Source: an uncultured Roseburia sp. (GTDB lineage Bacteria; Bacillota; Clostridia; Lachnospirales; Lachnospiraceae). From it: 64,000 nucleotides of DNA. Position 1 is the first letter of the stretch. Every line of letters starts with the position of its first letter. Positions 19,901 through 29,402 of the stretch are shown here, piece after piece. The stretch is from assembly GCA_947649645.1 (NCBI GenBank), contig CANSSP010000006.1, positions 62,001 to 126,000 of the forward strand, written 5' to 3'. The position numbers and the translations under genes were made by a program. The notes under the pieces were generated by a model. The model worked only from the letters and a program-made list of their open reading frames with translations. It made no database searches and had not been told where the DNA came from.

Positions 19901-20962
19901 ATGATTGAGTGGAAAAATTGGAAACAGTATAAAAATAATTTTGAGAAAAGTAAAGAATATAGATCTGTATTAGTATATGGAGATGAAGTAAACAGTGACA
20001 TTGACATCGCTGTTATGATTCCGACATTTAAGAGAAGCAGGTTTTTGAAACAGGCAGTTGATAGTGTTCTGAGGCAAAAAGGAGATTTTAAATACACTAT
20101 TTTTGTTATTGATAATTGTGATGAAATTGATAAAGATACAGATGATCTGATGAGGGAATATTGTGAAAAAAATGATTGTATAAAATACTATAGAAATCAA
20201 AAAAATCTTGGTATGTTTGGAAATTGGAATCGATGTATAGAATTGGCACCGACTGCCTGGTTTTGTATTTTAAATGATGATGACATGCTGAAGGAATCAT
20301 TTTTAGAAAAGATTATTCCTGTGACACAACATACAAGTTGTGGACTTTTTGGAACTTATAGGGAATTATTAGACGAGAGGGCAGATGAAGAAAAGCGGAA
20401 CAAAATTGAATATGGATGGATTACAAAAACAGGAATAGATTTGTTTATTCGGATGAATGCTGGAAGGATTATTCCAATGGTGTTGAAAGATGTGGTATAT
20501 AACAGGCATTTTCCGTGTAATCCACTTATTCTGAATAAAGAAAAAAGTATGAAATTGGGAGGCTTCAATGATGAATATAAGCCGTTTGCGGATATGGTAT
20601 TTACGGCTAATATGTTTGCAAGGTATGGTGCCTGCATTTTGCCGGATCGATTGACCGTATGTCGATTTTCTCAGAACGAGTCCACAAAAATGGAGGTATT
20701 GTGGGCTATTATGGAAATTGCTTCTGGACTTGCGGTCTGCGCTGCAAAAGAATTGGGATATGACCGTTCTAATGTGGAGAAGGCCAGACAGGAAGCGGTT
20801 CTGATTGAGTATAATATTTTTCCGTCTGTAAAACATAAAATAGATTTTGAGGATGTGATTTTAAAGTTTAAGCTGAATTCCAGATATAGAAATGTATTAT
20901 TTCGGAATTTTGTTATGTTAAAATATAAACTGGGATGGGCGTTTCTTTTTATTAGGAAATAA
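19901..20962 (+). CDS. GT2 family glycosyltransferase
   Basis: DIAVMIPTFKRSRFLKQAVDSVLRQK...NLGMFGNWNRCIELAPTAWFCILNDDD; ATG 19901 preferred over 19733. Confidence 0.9.
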   Translation: MIEWKNWKQYKNNFEKSKEYRSVLVYGDEVNSDIDIAVMIPTFKRSRFLKQAVDSVLRQKGDFKYTIFVIDNCDEIDKDTDDLMREYCEKNDCIKYYRNQKNLGMFGNWNRCIELAPTAWFCILNDDDMLKESFLEKIIPVTQHTSCGLFGTYRELLDERADEEKRNKIEYGWITKTGIDLFIRMNAGRIIPMVLKDVVYNRHFPCNPLILNKEKSMKLGGFNDEYKPFADMVFTANMFARYGACILPDRLTVCRFSQNESTKMEVLWAIMEIASGLAVCAAKELGYDRSNVEKARQEAVLIEYNIFPSVKHKIDFEDVILKFKLNSRYRNVLFRNFVMLKYKLGWAFLFIRK

Positions 20963-20999
20963 TAGTATAAATTTTACGAAAGGTAGTGTGCAGAGAGGG

Positions 21000-21782
21000 A
21001 TGAAAACAATAATATTAGCGGGTGGTTTTGGGACCAGAATATCTGAAGAAAGTCATTTAAAACCAAAGCCGATGATTGAAATCGGGGGAATGCCGATTAT
21101 GTGGCATATTATGAAATTATATTCGCATTATGGTTTTAATGATTTTATTATTTGCGCAGGTTATAAGCAGTATATTATTAAAGAATATTTTTCTAATTAT
21201 TTTATACACAAAAGTGATATTACTTACGATTTTACAACAGGAAAACATGATATGATCATTCATAATAATTCGGCGGAGCCATGGCGGGTAACTGTAGTGG
21301 ATACCGGGTTAAATACTATGACGGGGGGACGGATAAAAAGGGTGAAGAAGTATCTTGGGGAAGAGCCGTTTATGGTGACATATGGCGATGGTGTTTCAGA
21401 TGTTGATATTGAGAAATTGTTATTGTTTCATAAATCGCATGGAAAACGTATGACTCTTACGGGAATACAGCCGGAAGGGCGGTTTGGGGTCATGGGATTT
21501 GATGGAGAAGATAGTGTGCGCGCATTTCATGAGAAGCGCAAGGAGGATAGCGGATGGATAAATGGTGGTTTTTTAGTATGCAACGCAGAAGTGCTTGATT
21601 ATATTGAAGATGATACGATCACATTAGAACGGGAGCCGATGGAAAAGCTTGCAGAAGAGGGAGAACTGATGTGTTATAAGCATTATGGATTCTGGCAATG
21701 TATGGATACGCTTCGCGATAAAGAAAAATTGGATAAGCTGTGGGAAGAAAATCGTGCTCCATGGAAGGTATGGAATGAATAG
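21000..21782 (+). CDS. rfbF: Glucose-1-phosphate cytidylyltransferase
   Basis: MKTIILAGGFGTRISEESHLKPKPMIEIGGMPIMWHIMKLYSHYG signature; paired with the CDP-glucose 4,6-dehydratase downstream. Confidence 0.95.
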   Translation: MKTIILAGGFGTRISEESHLKPKPMIEIGGMPIMWHIMKLYSHYGFNDFIICAGYKQYIIKEYFSNYFIHKSDITYDFTTGKHDMIIHNNSAEPWRVTVVDTGLNTMTGGRIKRVKKYLGEEPFMVTYGDGVSDVDIEKLLLFHKSHGKRMTLTGIQPEGRFGVMGFDGEDSVRAFHEKRKEDSGWINGGFLVCNAEVLDYIEDDTITLEREPMEKLAEEGELMCYKHYGFWQCMDTLRDKEKLDKLWEENRAPWKVWNE

Positions 21783-21814
21783 TCAGGTGATTAAATTGTA
21801 TAATTAGGAGAGTT

Positions 21815-22818
21815 ATGTTACAGAAGAGCACAAACTTACATTTTTCCCGTTTTATAGCGGCGATATTGGTTATTTTTTCACATTCTTTTGTCATTACTCA
21901 AGGGAAAGTATCCGATGAGTGGCTGTTTAAATTAACAAAGGGACAATTAGATTTTGGAGCACTTGCAGTTGCCGTATTTTTTTTAGGGGGGGGTATTTGG
22001 CTGCAGGTGCAATGAATAAATACTCCGGTCTGAGAAAATATCTGACTGCACGTCTGGTAAGAATATTGCCGGCGCTAATATTTGTGGTGATCTGTTGTGT
22101 ACTTGTGGGCAGTATTATTTCGAGCTATAGTTTTTTTGAGTATTTTAAAAATGCTGAAACATATCGGTATTTGTTAAATGGATTTATGATATTACAACAC
22201 AACCTTCCGGGAGTGTTTGAGGAAGCGGTATATATACCAACAGTAAATGGTTCGTTATGGACGCTTCCGGTAGAGTTTTTATGTAATATTATGTGTTACT
22301 TAGTGTTTCAATTGGGTTTTTTTGATGAAAAAAAATTTGTCTGGACAGTTCCTTTCGTTTTATCAGGTACGATATTGCTTATCAGGGTCGGGCTTAAGAT
22401 TCCAATTATAAAAGAGGTTCTTGGTCCATGTCTGTTGTTTTATATAGGGATTGTTTATTGGATTTATCGTGAGCGGATAAAGTATGATATCAGATATATG
22501 GGAATAGCTGCTGTCTGTCTGGCTGCATGTTCTTTAGCCGGAGTGCTTCAAATCGGGCTGCTTATTTTTTTTCCGTATATTATGTTGAGCTGGTGGTTTA
22601 AAAGCAGACAACTGTTTTGTCGGATTTCGAAACTGGGTGATTATTCATATACGATGTATTTATGGGGATTTCCTGTACAGCAGTTTATAGCAGAAAGATT
22701 TAATTGGAATGTATCACCTTATATGAACACGTTTATTGCTATACCTGTCTGTTTTATGTTAGCATTTTTTACGTATTATTGTATTGAGAAACCAGGTAAA
22801 AAATTATTCCAAATGTGA
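21815..22818 (+). pseudogene. Acyltransferase-3-family gene frameshifted at a G8 tract (predicted phase-OFF)
   Basis: ORF 21815-22015 (LHFSRFIAAILVIFSHSFVITQG...GALAVAVFFLGGG) and ORF 21997-22818 (AAGAMNKYSGLRKYLTARLVRILPALIF...) become continuous if the tract gains one G (FFLGGGYLAAGAMNKYSGLRKYL). Confidence 0.88.
21986..21993 (+). repeat. G8 tract preceded by T8A inside acyltransferase CDS
   Basis: gtaTTTTTTTTaGGGGGGGGtatttgg counted directly. Confidence 0.93.
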
Positions 22819-22855
22819 AATAGCGAAGATTTGATTAAAAAGGAAAGGAAAGGCC

Positions 22856-24151
22856 ATGGAAAGAAATATTATATTGGGGGGGGGTATAGCAGGTCTGGCA
22901 GCTCACCAGCGATTAAAGGAGAACGGAATATCTTCAAAGTGTTATGAGCAGGACGGGCAGTGTGGTGGTTTGTGTGCGAGTTTTTCAATTGGTGGATTTA
23001 CATTTGATAAATTTGTGCATTTGTCTTTTACGAAAGAAGATGCGGTTAAGGATGTTTTTTCAGCAAGTACAGAATATATAACGCATCAGCCGGAAGCCAT
23101 GAATTATGCGGATGGAATGTGGATCAGGCATCCTGTTCAGAATAATCTTTGCGGATTACCTGTGAAGGAAAAAGTTGAGATAATTAAAAGTTTTGTAAAT
23201 AAACCGGAAGCAGATAAGATCGGCAACTATGAAGACTGGCTGAGGGCGCAGTATGGGGATTATTTTGCAGAGAAATATCCGATGCGTTATACGAGAAAAT
23301 ATTGGGGTGTACATGCTGATGAAATGGGGACGGACTGGGTAGGTGAAAGAATGTTTGTGCCAGAGCTGGAGAAGGTTTTGTATAGTTCATTTGTTACGAG
23401 TACAGACAATGTTTATTATGCAAAAGAGATGCGATATCCTGTTAAGGGAGGATTCTACGCATTTATAGCGCAATTAGCTGACACAGACGATGTTTTACTT
23501 AATAAAAAAATGATTCGTATTGATGAAAAAGAAAAAAAGGTACACTTTTCGGATGGCGATATTGTCGCATACGATAATCTGATTTCAACGTGTCCGTTAC
23601 CTGAGGTTGTAGATTGTTTACAATATGCGGATAAAGCAGTCAGGGAAGCTGCTGGCAGGCTGAAATGTACATCCGGGTATATTATTTCGATTGGGCTGAA
23701 TAAACAGAAAAGTTTTCCTGCTCTATGGTTTTATATTTATGATGAAGATATTCTTCCGGCAAGAGTACATTCCCCGAGTATGAAATCAATAAATAATGCT
23801 CCGGTGGGAAAATCATCATTACAGGCTGAAATATATTTTACCGGGGGAAAATGGACAGAGAAACAGGAAGAGGATATTTTGAATCAGACAATTTCAAAAT
23901 TGATATCAATCGGATTATTTTCAGAGGACGATGTTGAAATCAAAGATATTCGGTATATGAAATATGCAAATGTTATCTGTGATCAGGTAATTGATAAAAA
24001 CAGAAAGGTTGTTACAGAATATTTAGATGAAAATGGTATAATAACAGCAGGGCGATTTGGAGAGTGGAGATATTTTTGGAGTGACCAAAGCTTTCTGAGT
24101 GGAAAAAGAGCGGCGGATGTTTTAAGTGAGAGGATAAGCAAACGAAATTGA
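22856..24151 (+). CDS. FAD-dependent UDP-galactopyranose mutase/protoporphyrinogen-oxidase-like oxidoreductase, currently in frame across a G9 tract
   Basis: NIILGGGIAGLAAHQRLKENGISSKCYEQDGQCGGLCAS dinucleotide-binding fold; the G9 tract encodes the glycines. Confidence 0.85.
   Translation: MERNIILGGGIAGLAAHQRLKENGISSKCYEQDGQCGGLCASFSIGGFTFDKFVHLSFTKEDAVKDVFSASTEYITHQPEAMNYADGMWIRHPVQNNLCGLPVKEKVEIIKSFVNKPEADKIGNYEDWLRAQYGDYFAEKYPMRYTRKYWGVHADEMGTDWVGERMFVPELEKVLYSSFVTSTDNVYYAKEMRYPVKGGFYAFIAQLADTDDVLLNKKMIRIDEKEKKVHFSDGDIVAYDNLISTCPLPEVVDCLQYADKAVREAAGRLKCTSGYIISIGLNKQKSFPALWFYIYDEDILPARVHSPSMKSINNAPVGKSSLQAEIYFTGGKWTEKQEEDILNQTISKLISIGLFSEDDVEIKDIRYMKYANVICDQVIDKNRKVVTEYLDENGIITAGRFGEWRYFWSDQSFLSGKRAADVLSERISKRN
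22876..22884 (+). repeat. G9 tract at codons 7-10 of the UGM-like gene
   Basis: atattGGGGGGGGGtatagc counted directly. Confidence 0.93.
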
Positions 24152-24186
24152 ACAAAGTGAGAGGAGGGAGAAAATTGTTTTTTGAT

Positions 24187-25242
24187 ATGTCATTTTATAA
24201 GGGAAAGAAGGTTTTAATCACAGGACATACTGGTTTTAAAGGTGCATGGATGTGCCAGGTTCTGCTTATGGCAGATGCGCAGGTTACAGGATATGCATTG
24301 GAAGCGCCGACCTGCCCAGGCCTTTTTGATCTCTGCCATTTTAGGGAACAAATGGATTCCATTACAGGAGATATTCGCGATCTGGCACATCTGAAAAGTG
24401 TTTTTGAGAAAGTTCAGCCGGAGATTGTTATTCATATGGCTGCGCAGCCTTTGGTACGTGAATCTTATAGAAATCCGGTTTATACCTATGAAACAAATGT
24501 AATGGGGACGGTTAATGTGTTGGAATGCGTCCGAATGTGTCCTTCTGTAAGATCATTTTTAAATGTGACGACAGATAAGGTATACTTAAACAGGGAATGG
24601 GAATGGGGATATCGCGAAAATGAAGAATTAAACGGTTATGATCCATATTCTAATTCTAAGTCATGTTCCGAGCTTGTCACTGGCAGTTATCTGAATTCTT
24701 TTTTTATGGATGCGAGTGTTGCTATATCTACTGCGAGGGCAGGGAATGTAATTGGCGGTGGTGATTTCGCTTTAGACCGGATTATTCCCGACTGTATCAG
24801 GGCGGTTGAAAAGGATGAGGATATTATTGTCAGAAATCCGTTTTCGGTCAGGCCGTACGAGCATGTACTGGAGCCGGTTGTAGCGTATCTGATGATTGTG
24901 AAAGCGCAGTATGAAGATAAGAGATATGCAGGGAGCTATAATGTAGGACCGGACGAGGTGGATTGCTGGACGACTGGCGATCTGGTTACTCTGTTTTGCA
25001 ATAAGTGGAATACTATGACCGGGAAAAATGTTAAGTGGATTAACCGCTATGATGGTGGACCACACGAAGCCGGTTTTTTAAAGCTGGATTGTTCCAGACT
25101 AAAGAGAACCTTTGGATGGAAACCACGCTGGAATGTTGAGACTGCGATGGAGAAGATTGTTGAGTGGTCCTATATTTATCTCAGACATGGCGATGTTGAT
25201 GAGTGTATGAAACGACAGATTGAACAATTTTTGAATGGATAG
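24187..25242 (+). CDS. rfbG: CDP-glucose 4,6-dehydratase
   Basis: YKGKKVLITGHTGFKGAWMCQVLL...MAAQPLVRESYRNPVYTYETNVMGTVNVLE. Confidence 0.94.
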   Translation: MSFYKGKKVLITGHTGFKGAWMCQVLLMADAQVTGYALEAPTCPGLFDLCHFREQMDSITGDIRDLAHLKSVFEKVQPEIVIHMAAQPLVRESYRNPVYTYETNVMGTVNVLECVRMCPSVRSFLNVTTDKVYLNREWEWGYRENEELNGYDPYSNSKSCSELVTGSYLNSFFMDASVAISTARAGNVIGGGDFALDRIIPDCIRAVEKDEDIIVRNPFSVRPYEHVLEPVVAYLMIVKAQYEDKRYAGSYNVGPDEVDCWTTGDLVTLFCNKWNTMTGKNVKWINRYDGGPHEAGFLKLDCSRLKRTFGWKPRWNVETAMEKIVEWSYIYLRHGDVDECMKRQIEQFLNG

Positions 25243-25399
25243 ATTGTTATGTGATTTTTTGGAAGAATTTATAGTATATTCAAACTGTAAAGGTGGGATA
25301 CTGATGTATAATTTACTGAAAATAAAGGGGAAATATTGATATTTAAAGACAGATGTGATAATCTAAAAAAAATATATTTGTAAAAAGAGGTGAGTAATC

Positions 25400-25492
25400 A
25401 TGAAAACAAAGACAGAATTGTCCCGGCGTATGGAATATCAGGAAAATTTTTCAATATGGATAAAAAACTCAAATCTGGACAAGCTCAGATAG
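25400..25492 (+). CDS. Possible 30-aa small ORF (MKTKTELSRRMEYQENFSIWIKNSNLDKLR)
   Basis: aaagaggtgagtaatcATG: plausible SD spacing; no homology known to me. Confidence 0.3.
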   Translation: MKTKTELSRRMEYQENFSIWIKNSNLDKLR

Positions 25493-25548
25493 TATCTTAT
25501 AAATTCCATACACATAAAATGATGTGTACACCATTTTGGAGATGACAG

Positions 25549-26826
25549 ATGGACTTGATCAGATTATATTACGATAGCAGGGATATCCGGCCCTATATAA
25601 TTCTGCGCCATTTTCTCAGATATCTTGGGTATTATATAGAGGAAGTGACGGAGCGTTCCAACACCGGAGGACAGGAGTCTGTTGCAGATATTTATATTAT
25701 GAGCAATCTTTACATGGAAGGGCAGAGTCGTCGTCTTGATATCGAAGAGGATAAGACGATATTTGTCCTCAAAGATGGGTGGGAAGCAGACAATAGTCTG
25801 ATAAGTTGCGTGCCGTATCGTCTCGAAATCACTGACGAGGATTTTTTATTTGCATTTATTGAGAAATTGCTGGAGATTATAGAAAAGCGAGAAAGCAGAT
25901 GCCCGTCAATGATTCGGAGTGATCCGGACTGGAAAAAGATTGTAAGGAATATTGCTGAAGCCTATCTTAAGAGCAAACTGCTGTGGGCGGAACTATTTAC
26001 ACGTTGTTTTTATAAGCAGCCGACATTGTACCGCAATGCAATTGTAAAGTATAAGAAATTTATAGAGGAAATCGAGAAGCATAAAGGGAATGTGCAAAAT
26101 GCAGATCTGTTAAGATATGCGTTGCTAAATGCAAAGTATGAGGCGAATCTTATCAGCAAAAAGAACTTTTTTGAATATCATTTTTCGCCAGATGAGTTAC
26201 TTCAGGAATGCAGCAGTCTGCTGGAGAGCTATCCAGGGAACGAAGAGCTGTATTTGTTGAAGGCAGACATCATGTACGAATTGCAGGATCGATGGCTGGG
26301 GGCGTGTGATGAATATCTGGTGCCGTCGGTAGCACACTGTGCATATGTATATTATAAGCGGGGACGGATTTTTAGGACGAAGCTTAAAGAGCCGGATATC
26401 GCGCGAAAAATATTGGAATATGGGATTGAGCTAAAGGGGGATTATTATTGTGCGTGGTATCAGCTTGCTTCCTGTTATGAGGATATGGGGAAATTTGCAG
26501 AGGCGATAAAGGCTTTTCGGCATATTTGTACAATTCTGATGAAGAAATACGAGAGACATCTCTTGTCACCCCAGGAGCTGGAGTATTTTTATAAAGCTGT
26601 GATGAAAATTGCAGTGATCTATAAGACAAAGCTGGAAGATTATACCTCCGCATATGCATATGGCGATCTTGCGGACGAGATCCGTGAGGAGAATGCGATA
26701 GATGGATATATGGAACAGATGTGGAATGAAGATAATGATAATGATGAGAATAAAGAAAAATTGAAAAAGATTATTTATGAGACGATAAAGGAACATGTAA
26801 ATTTAAAGCTTAAGGAAATATGTTAG
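25549..26826 (+). CDS. RADAR-associated protein: N-terminal alpha/beta (possibly TIR/flavodoxin-like) region plus TPR-like helical repeats
   Basis: IRLYYDSRDIRPYIILRHFLRYLGYYIEEV...KTIFVLKDGW N-terminal pattern; C-terminal GRIFRTKLKEPDIARKILEYGIELKGDYYCAWYQLASCYEDMGKFAEAIKAFRHI is TPR-like. Confidence 0.65.
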   Translation: MDLIRLYYDSRDIRPYIILRHFLRYLGYYIEEVTERSNTGGQESVADIYIMSNLYMEGQSRRLDIEEDKTIFVLKDGWEADNSLISCVPYRLEITDEDFLFAFIEKLLEIIEKRESRCPSMIRSDPDWKKIVRNIAEAYLKSKLLWAELFTRCFYKQPTLYRNAIVKYKKFIEEIEKHKGNVQNADLLRYALLNAKYEANLISKKNFFEYHFSPDELLQECSSLLESYPGNEELYLLKADIMYELQDRWLGACDEYLVPSVAHCAYVYYKRGRIFRTKLKEPDIARKILEYGIELKGDYYCAWYQLASCYEDMGKFAEAIKAFRHICTILMKKYERHLLSPQELEYFYKAVMKIAVIYKTKLEDYTSAYAYGDLADEIREENAIDGYMEQMWNEDNDNDENKEKLKKIIYETIKEHVNLKLKEIC

Positions 26827-26846
26827 AGCAGATGTGGAAATTACTT

Positions 26847-26883
26847 TTTAAGGAGAATCAAGGTGAAAATGATTCTCCTTAAA
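26847..26883. other. Perfect 14-bp inverted repeat (9-nt loop) between the TPR gene and rdrA
   Basis: TTTAAGGAGAATCA-aggtgaaaa-TGATTCTCCTTAAA; no T-tract after it on the + strand. Confidence 0.8.
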
Positions 26884-26929
26884 TAAAGAAGAAGAGGAAA
26901 AGAACTTTGAAATACAGGGGAGAAGATAA

Positions 26930-29392
26930 ATGGAAGAGCAGAGTATAAAGTATTGTATCTGGAATAATGCGAACAAGATTGTCAGTGAAGATCTTGACAA
27001 TATTGATGATTTGATTTTTAAAAGAGTTTATCTGGAAGCCGATAAAATGCTTTTTGATATCGTGCAGGAGGGGCAGGCACGGCAAGGCAGGAAGAAATAT
27101 GCCTGGGGTTCCGGGGATGGACAGATTGCAAATATAATTTCATTTTTGGGAAGGCGCGGAAGAGGAAAGTCATCAGCGATGCTTTCTTTTTATGCATACC
27201 TTGAGAAACTACAACTACAATCGAAATGTGGCTGGAGTGAGTTTAAAAAATGTGAAAATGGAGGAATGAATGCGATAAAATTTATTCAGATGACATGTAT
27301 TGATGCGGCGATGCTCACGGAGCGGGAATCCTTGATTGATGTGATTCTGGCAAAAATGTGGGATACTTTTTCCGAGAATAAAAGAGAGTTTTCTTCCCAT
27401 ATGGATCAGGGTGATTATGAATATCGGGTTAGGCGGGTAAGAGAGCAGTTTGAGCGGGTGCGGGAGGCATATCTTGTAATAAACAGGTCCAGACAGAAGA
27501 CGGAGGATGACATCCCGGCGGCAAGCGCGCTTCATGAACTTGCCGGCAGCATAAATCTGAAGGAAAAGCTGAGTGAACTGATCGGGGATTACATAAAGCT
27601 TCTGAATTACGATGTGAATACGGGGCATACGGTACCGGGATATCTGGTACTGGCAATTGACGATGTGGATATGGCGGATGGAAATGCATGGGAAGCGCTG
27701 GAGCAGATGCGGCGCTTTCTGAGTCTTTCAAAGGTGATTATATTTATGACGGCGGATATTGATCGCTTGAAATGTGTCTGTGAAAAGTGCTGCGAAAAAA
27801 CGTATCTGAGTAAGGATAAGGAGGGACTCTCATGTTTTGTGAGTGATTATCTGGAGAAGGTACTTCCGCTGAACCGGCGGATTCTTATGCCGGAAATGAG
27901 TGAGGATCAAAAACCAATTAGGATTGAAGAGAGAAAAAATGAAAATTCGGGGTGGAAATGGGAATGTAAATGTGAAAAGGAAATAATTCTTGAATTGCTC
28001 GCTAAGAAGTGCGGCATTTATTTTGATGGAGAAAAACGCAGACGGCATTTTTTGCAGAACGATTCTCTGAGGAGTCTTGTTAACTATTTTAATGAGGTTG
28101 TAAATATAAGGGAAGAGGCTTATGTTGTGTGGCTGAAAAAAGATCTGCAGGAGCGTCTGATTGAAAAAATTAAGAAAGAAGAGCAGAAGTTGTTTTTAAA
28201 AGATCTAATCCATCGGGACTATGAGGAGGTGGGTGATCTTGTGATCAATTTTATACGAAAAGAATTGCGTAATATTGAAAATAATAAGGAGTTGCATCTT
28301 TGGGATGGGAGTCTGGGTCAGGTTTTATATGCGTGCAGTCTGCTGGAAGCGGAAAATGCTGAGAGTGCACCGTTTGTAAATTGTATATTGTTGTTTTATT
28401 CAATTATTATGAGGCAGCTTAAAAATAATCAGGAACTTCAAGAGAGGGTAATCGGTAACAGTGTATTTGGGGTATGGGAATACAGTGTGCTGACGCCGAC
28501 AACGCAGGTGACAGACTATATCAGTGGGTTTGAGAATAAGGCAGCTCTTGTATTCATGCTTACTGAAGAGATAGGGGAAATGATACGAGGACATAAAGCG
28601 GAGGAGGCTGTAAAGAAATTGACCAAAGAGCATAAAGCGGAGATACTGGCATGGCTGTATACGATGCTGTTTGTCAACATCGAAATGCCGGTGAGCGGGA
28701 GCTTTGACTTTGAGGCGAAGGCGAAGGGGGGGTTTTTTGATCAAAAGGGTAAGAATGGAGAGGATGCGCAGGAATCAAAAAGCGATGAGGGTGCAGAGAA
28801 GGCAGCAGTGAGCACTATTACTGTATGTCCACTCGTGCGGGCAGAAAAGGGTCTGTTTGGCTTTTTATACAAGAGTCTGAACCAGTACCGGGAAATCCTG
28901 CAACAGTTGTTAAAGGATTGTGTATTTACATTGTGTGACAAGGTTTTTGATGAGGCGGAAGAGATGTGTACACATGAGATAAAGATGAAAATATTTGATG
29001 AGATGACATATATTAAAGATATGGGACTGGAAGAGAGCGAATCTGCACATTTGGACTTACTTCAGAGTACGGAAATTCTTTATGATTTGGGAAAAGAGAT
29101 AGAGCGAGAGAGAGCAAACAATCTAGGATTGGCAAAAAAAGAGAAAGTGTATGAGAAACTGTCGCCTTTGTATCGTTTGATTCGGGATAAGCTTTGCAGA
29201 ATAGATAGGAATTATAAGAATAAAGTGAATGTGGAGACGAATTTTGAGAAATCTTTCTTAAATCGTATGCAGACAAAGATTTTTCTGGGGGAGTCACCGA
29301 TACCAGAGGATGTGAAGGAGAAGTTCCAGGAGACATTTTCTAGTGTGTATTGGGATAGTGACACAACAGTCAGAGTGTATTTAAATAAATAG
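26930..29392 (+). CDS. rdrA: RdrA-like P-loop ATPase of a RADAR-type anti-phage system
   Basis: Walker A IISFLGRRGRGKSSAMLSFYAYLEKL, Walker B YLVLAIDDVDMADGNAWEALEQMRRFLSLSKVIIFMTADIDRL, directly upstream of an RdrB-like deaminase. Confidence 0.85.
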   Translation: MEEQSIKYCIWNNANKIVSEDLDNIDDLIFKRVYLEADKMLFDIVQEGQARQGRKKYAWGSGDGQIANIISFLGRRGRGKSSAMLSFYAYLEKLQLQSKCGWSEFKKCENGGMNAIKFIQMTCIDAAMLTERESLIDVILAKMWDTFSENKREFSSHMDQGDYEYRVRRVREQFERVREAYLVINRSRQKTEDDIPAASALHELAGSINLKEKLSELIGDYIKLLNYDVNTGHTVPGYLVLAIDDVDMADGNAWEALEQMRRFLSLSKVIIFMTADIDRLKCVCEKCCEKTYLSKDKEGLSCFVSDYLEKVLPLNRRILMPEMSEDQKPIRIEERKNENSGWKWECKCEKEIILELLAKKCGIYFDGEKRRRHFLQNDSLRSLVNYFNEVVNIREEAYVVWLKKDLQERLIEKIKKEEQKLFLKDLIHRDYEEVGDLVINFIRKELRNIENNKELHLWDGSLGQVLYACSLLEAENAESAPFVNCILLFYSIIMRQLKNNQELQERVIGNSVFGVWEYSVLTPTTQVTDYISGFENKAALVFMLTEEIGEMIRGHKAEEAVKKLTKEHKAEILAWLYTMLFVNIEMPVSGSFDFEAKAKGGFFDQKGKNGEDAQESKSDEGAEKAAVSTITVCPLVRAEKGLFGFLYKSLNQYREILQQLLKDCVFTLCDKVFDEAEEMCTHEIKMKIFDEMTYIKDMGLEESESAHLDLLQSTEILYDLGKEIERERANNLGLAKKEKVYEKLSPLYRLIRDKLCRIDRNYKNKVNVETNFEKSFLNRMQTKIFLGESPIPEDVKEKFQETFSSVYWDSDTTVRVYLNK

Positions 29393-29402
29393 AGGGGATG
29401 GG

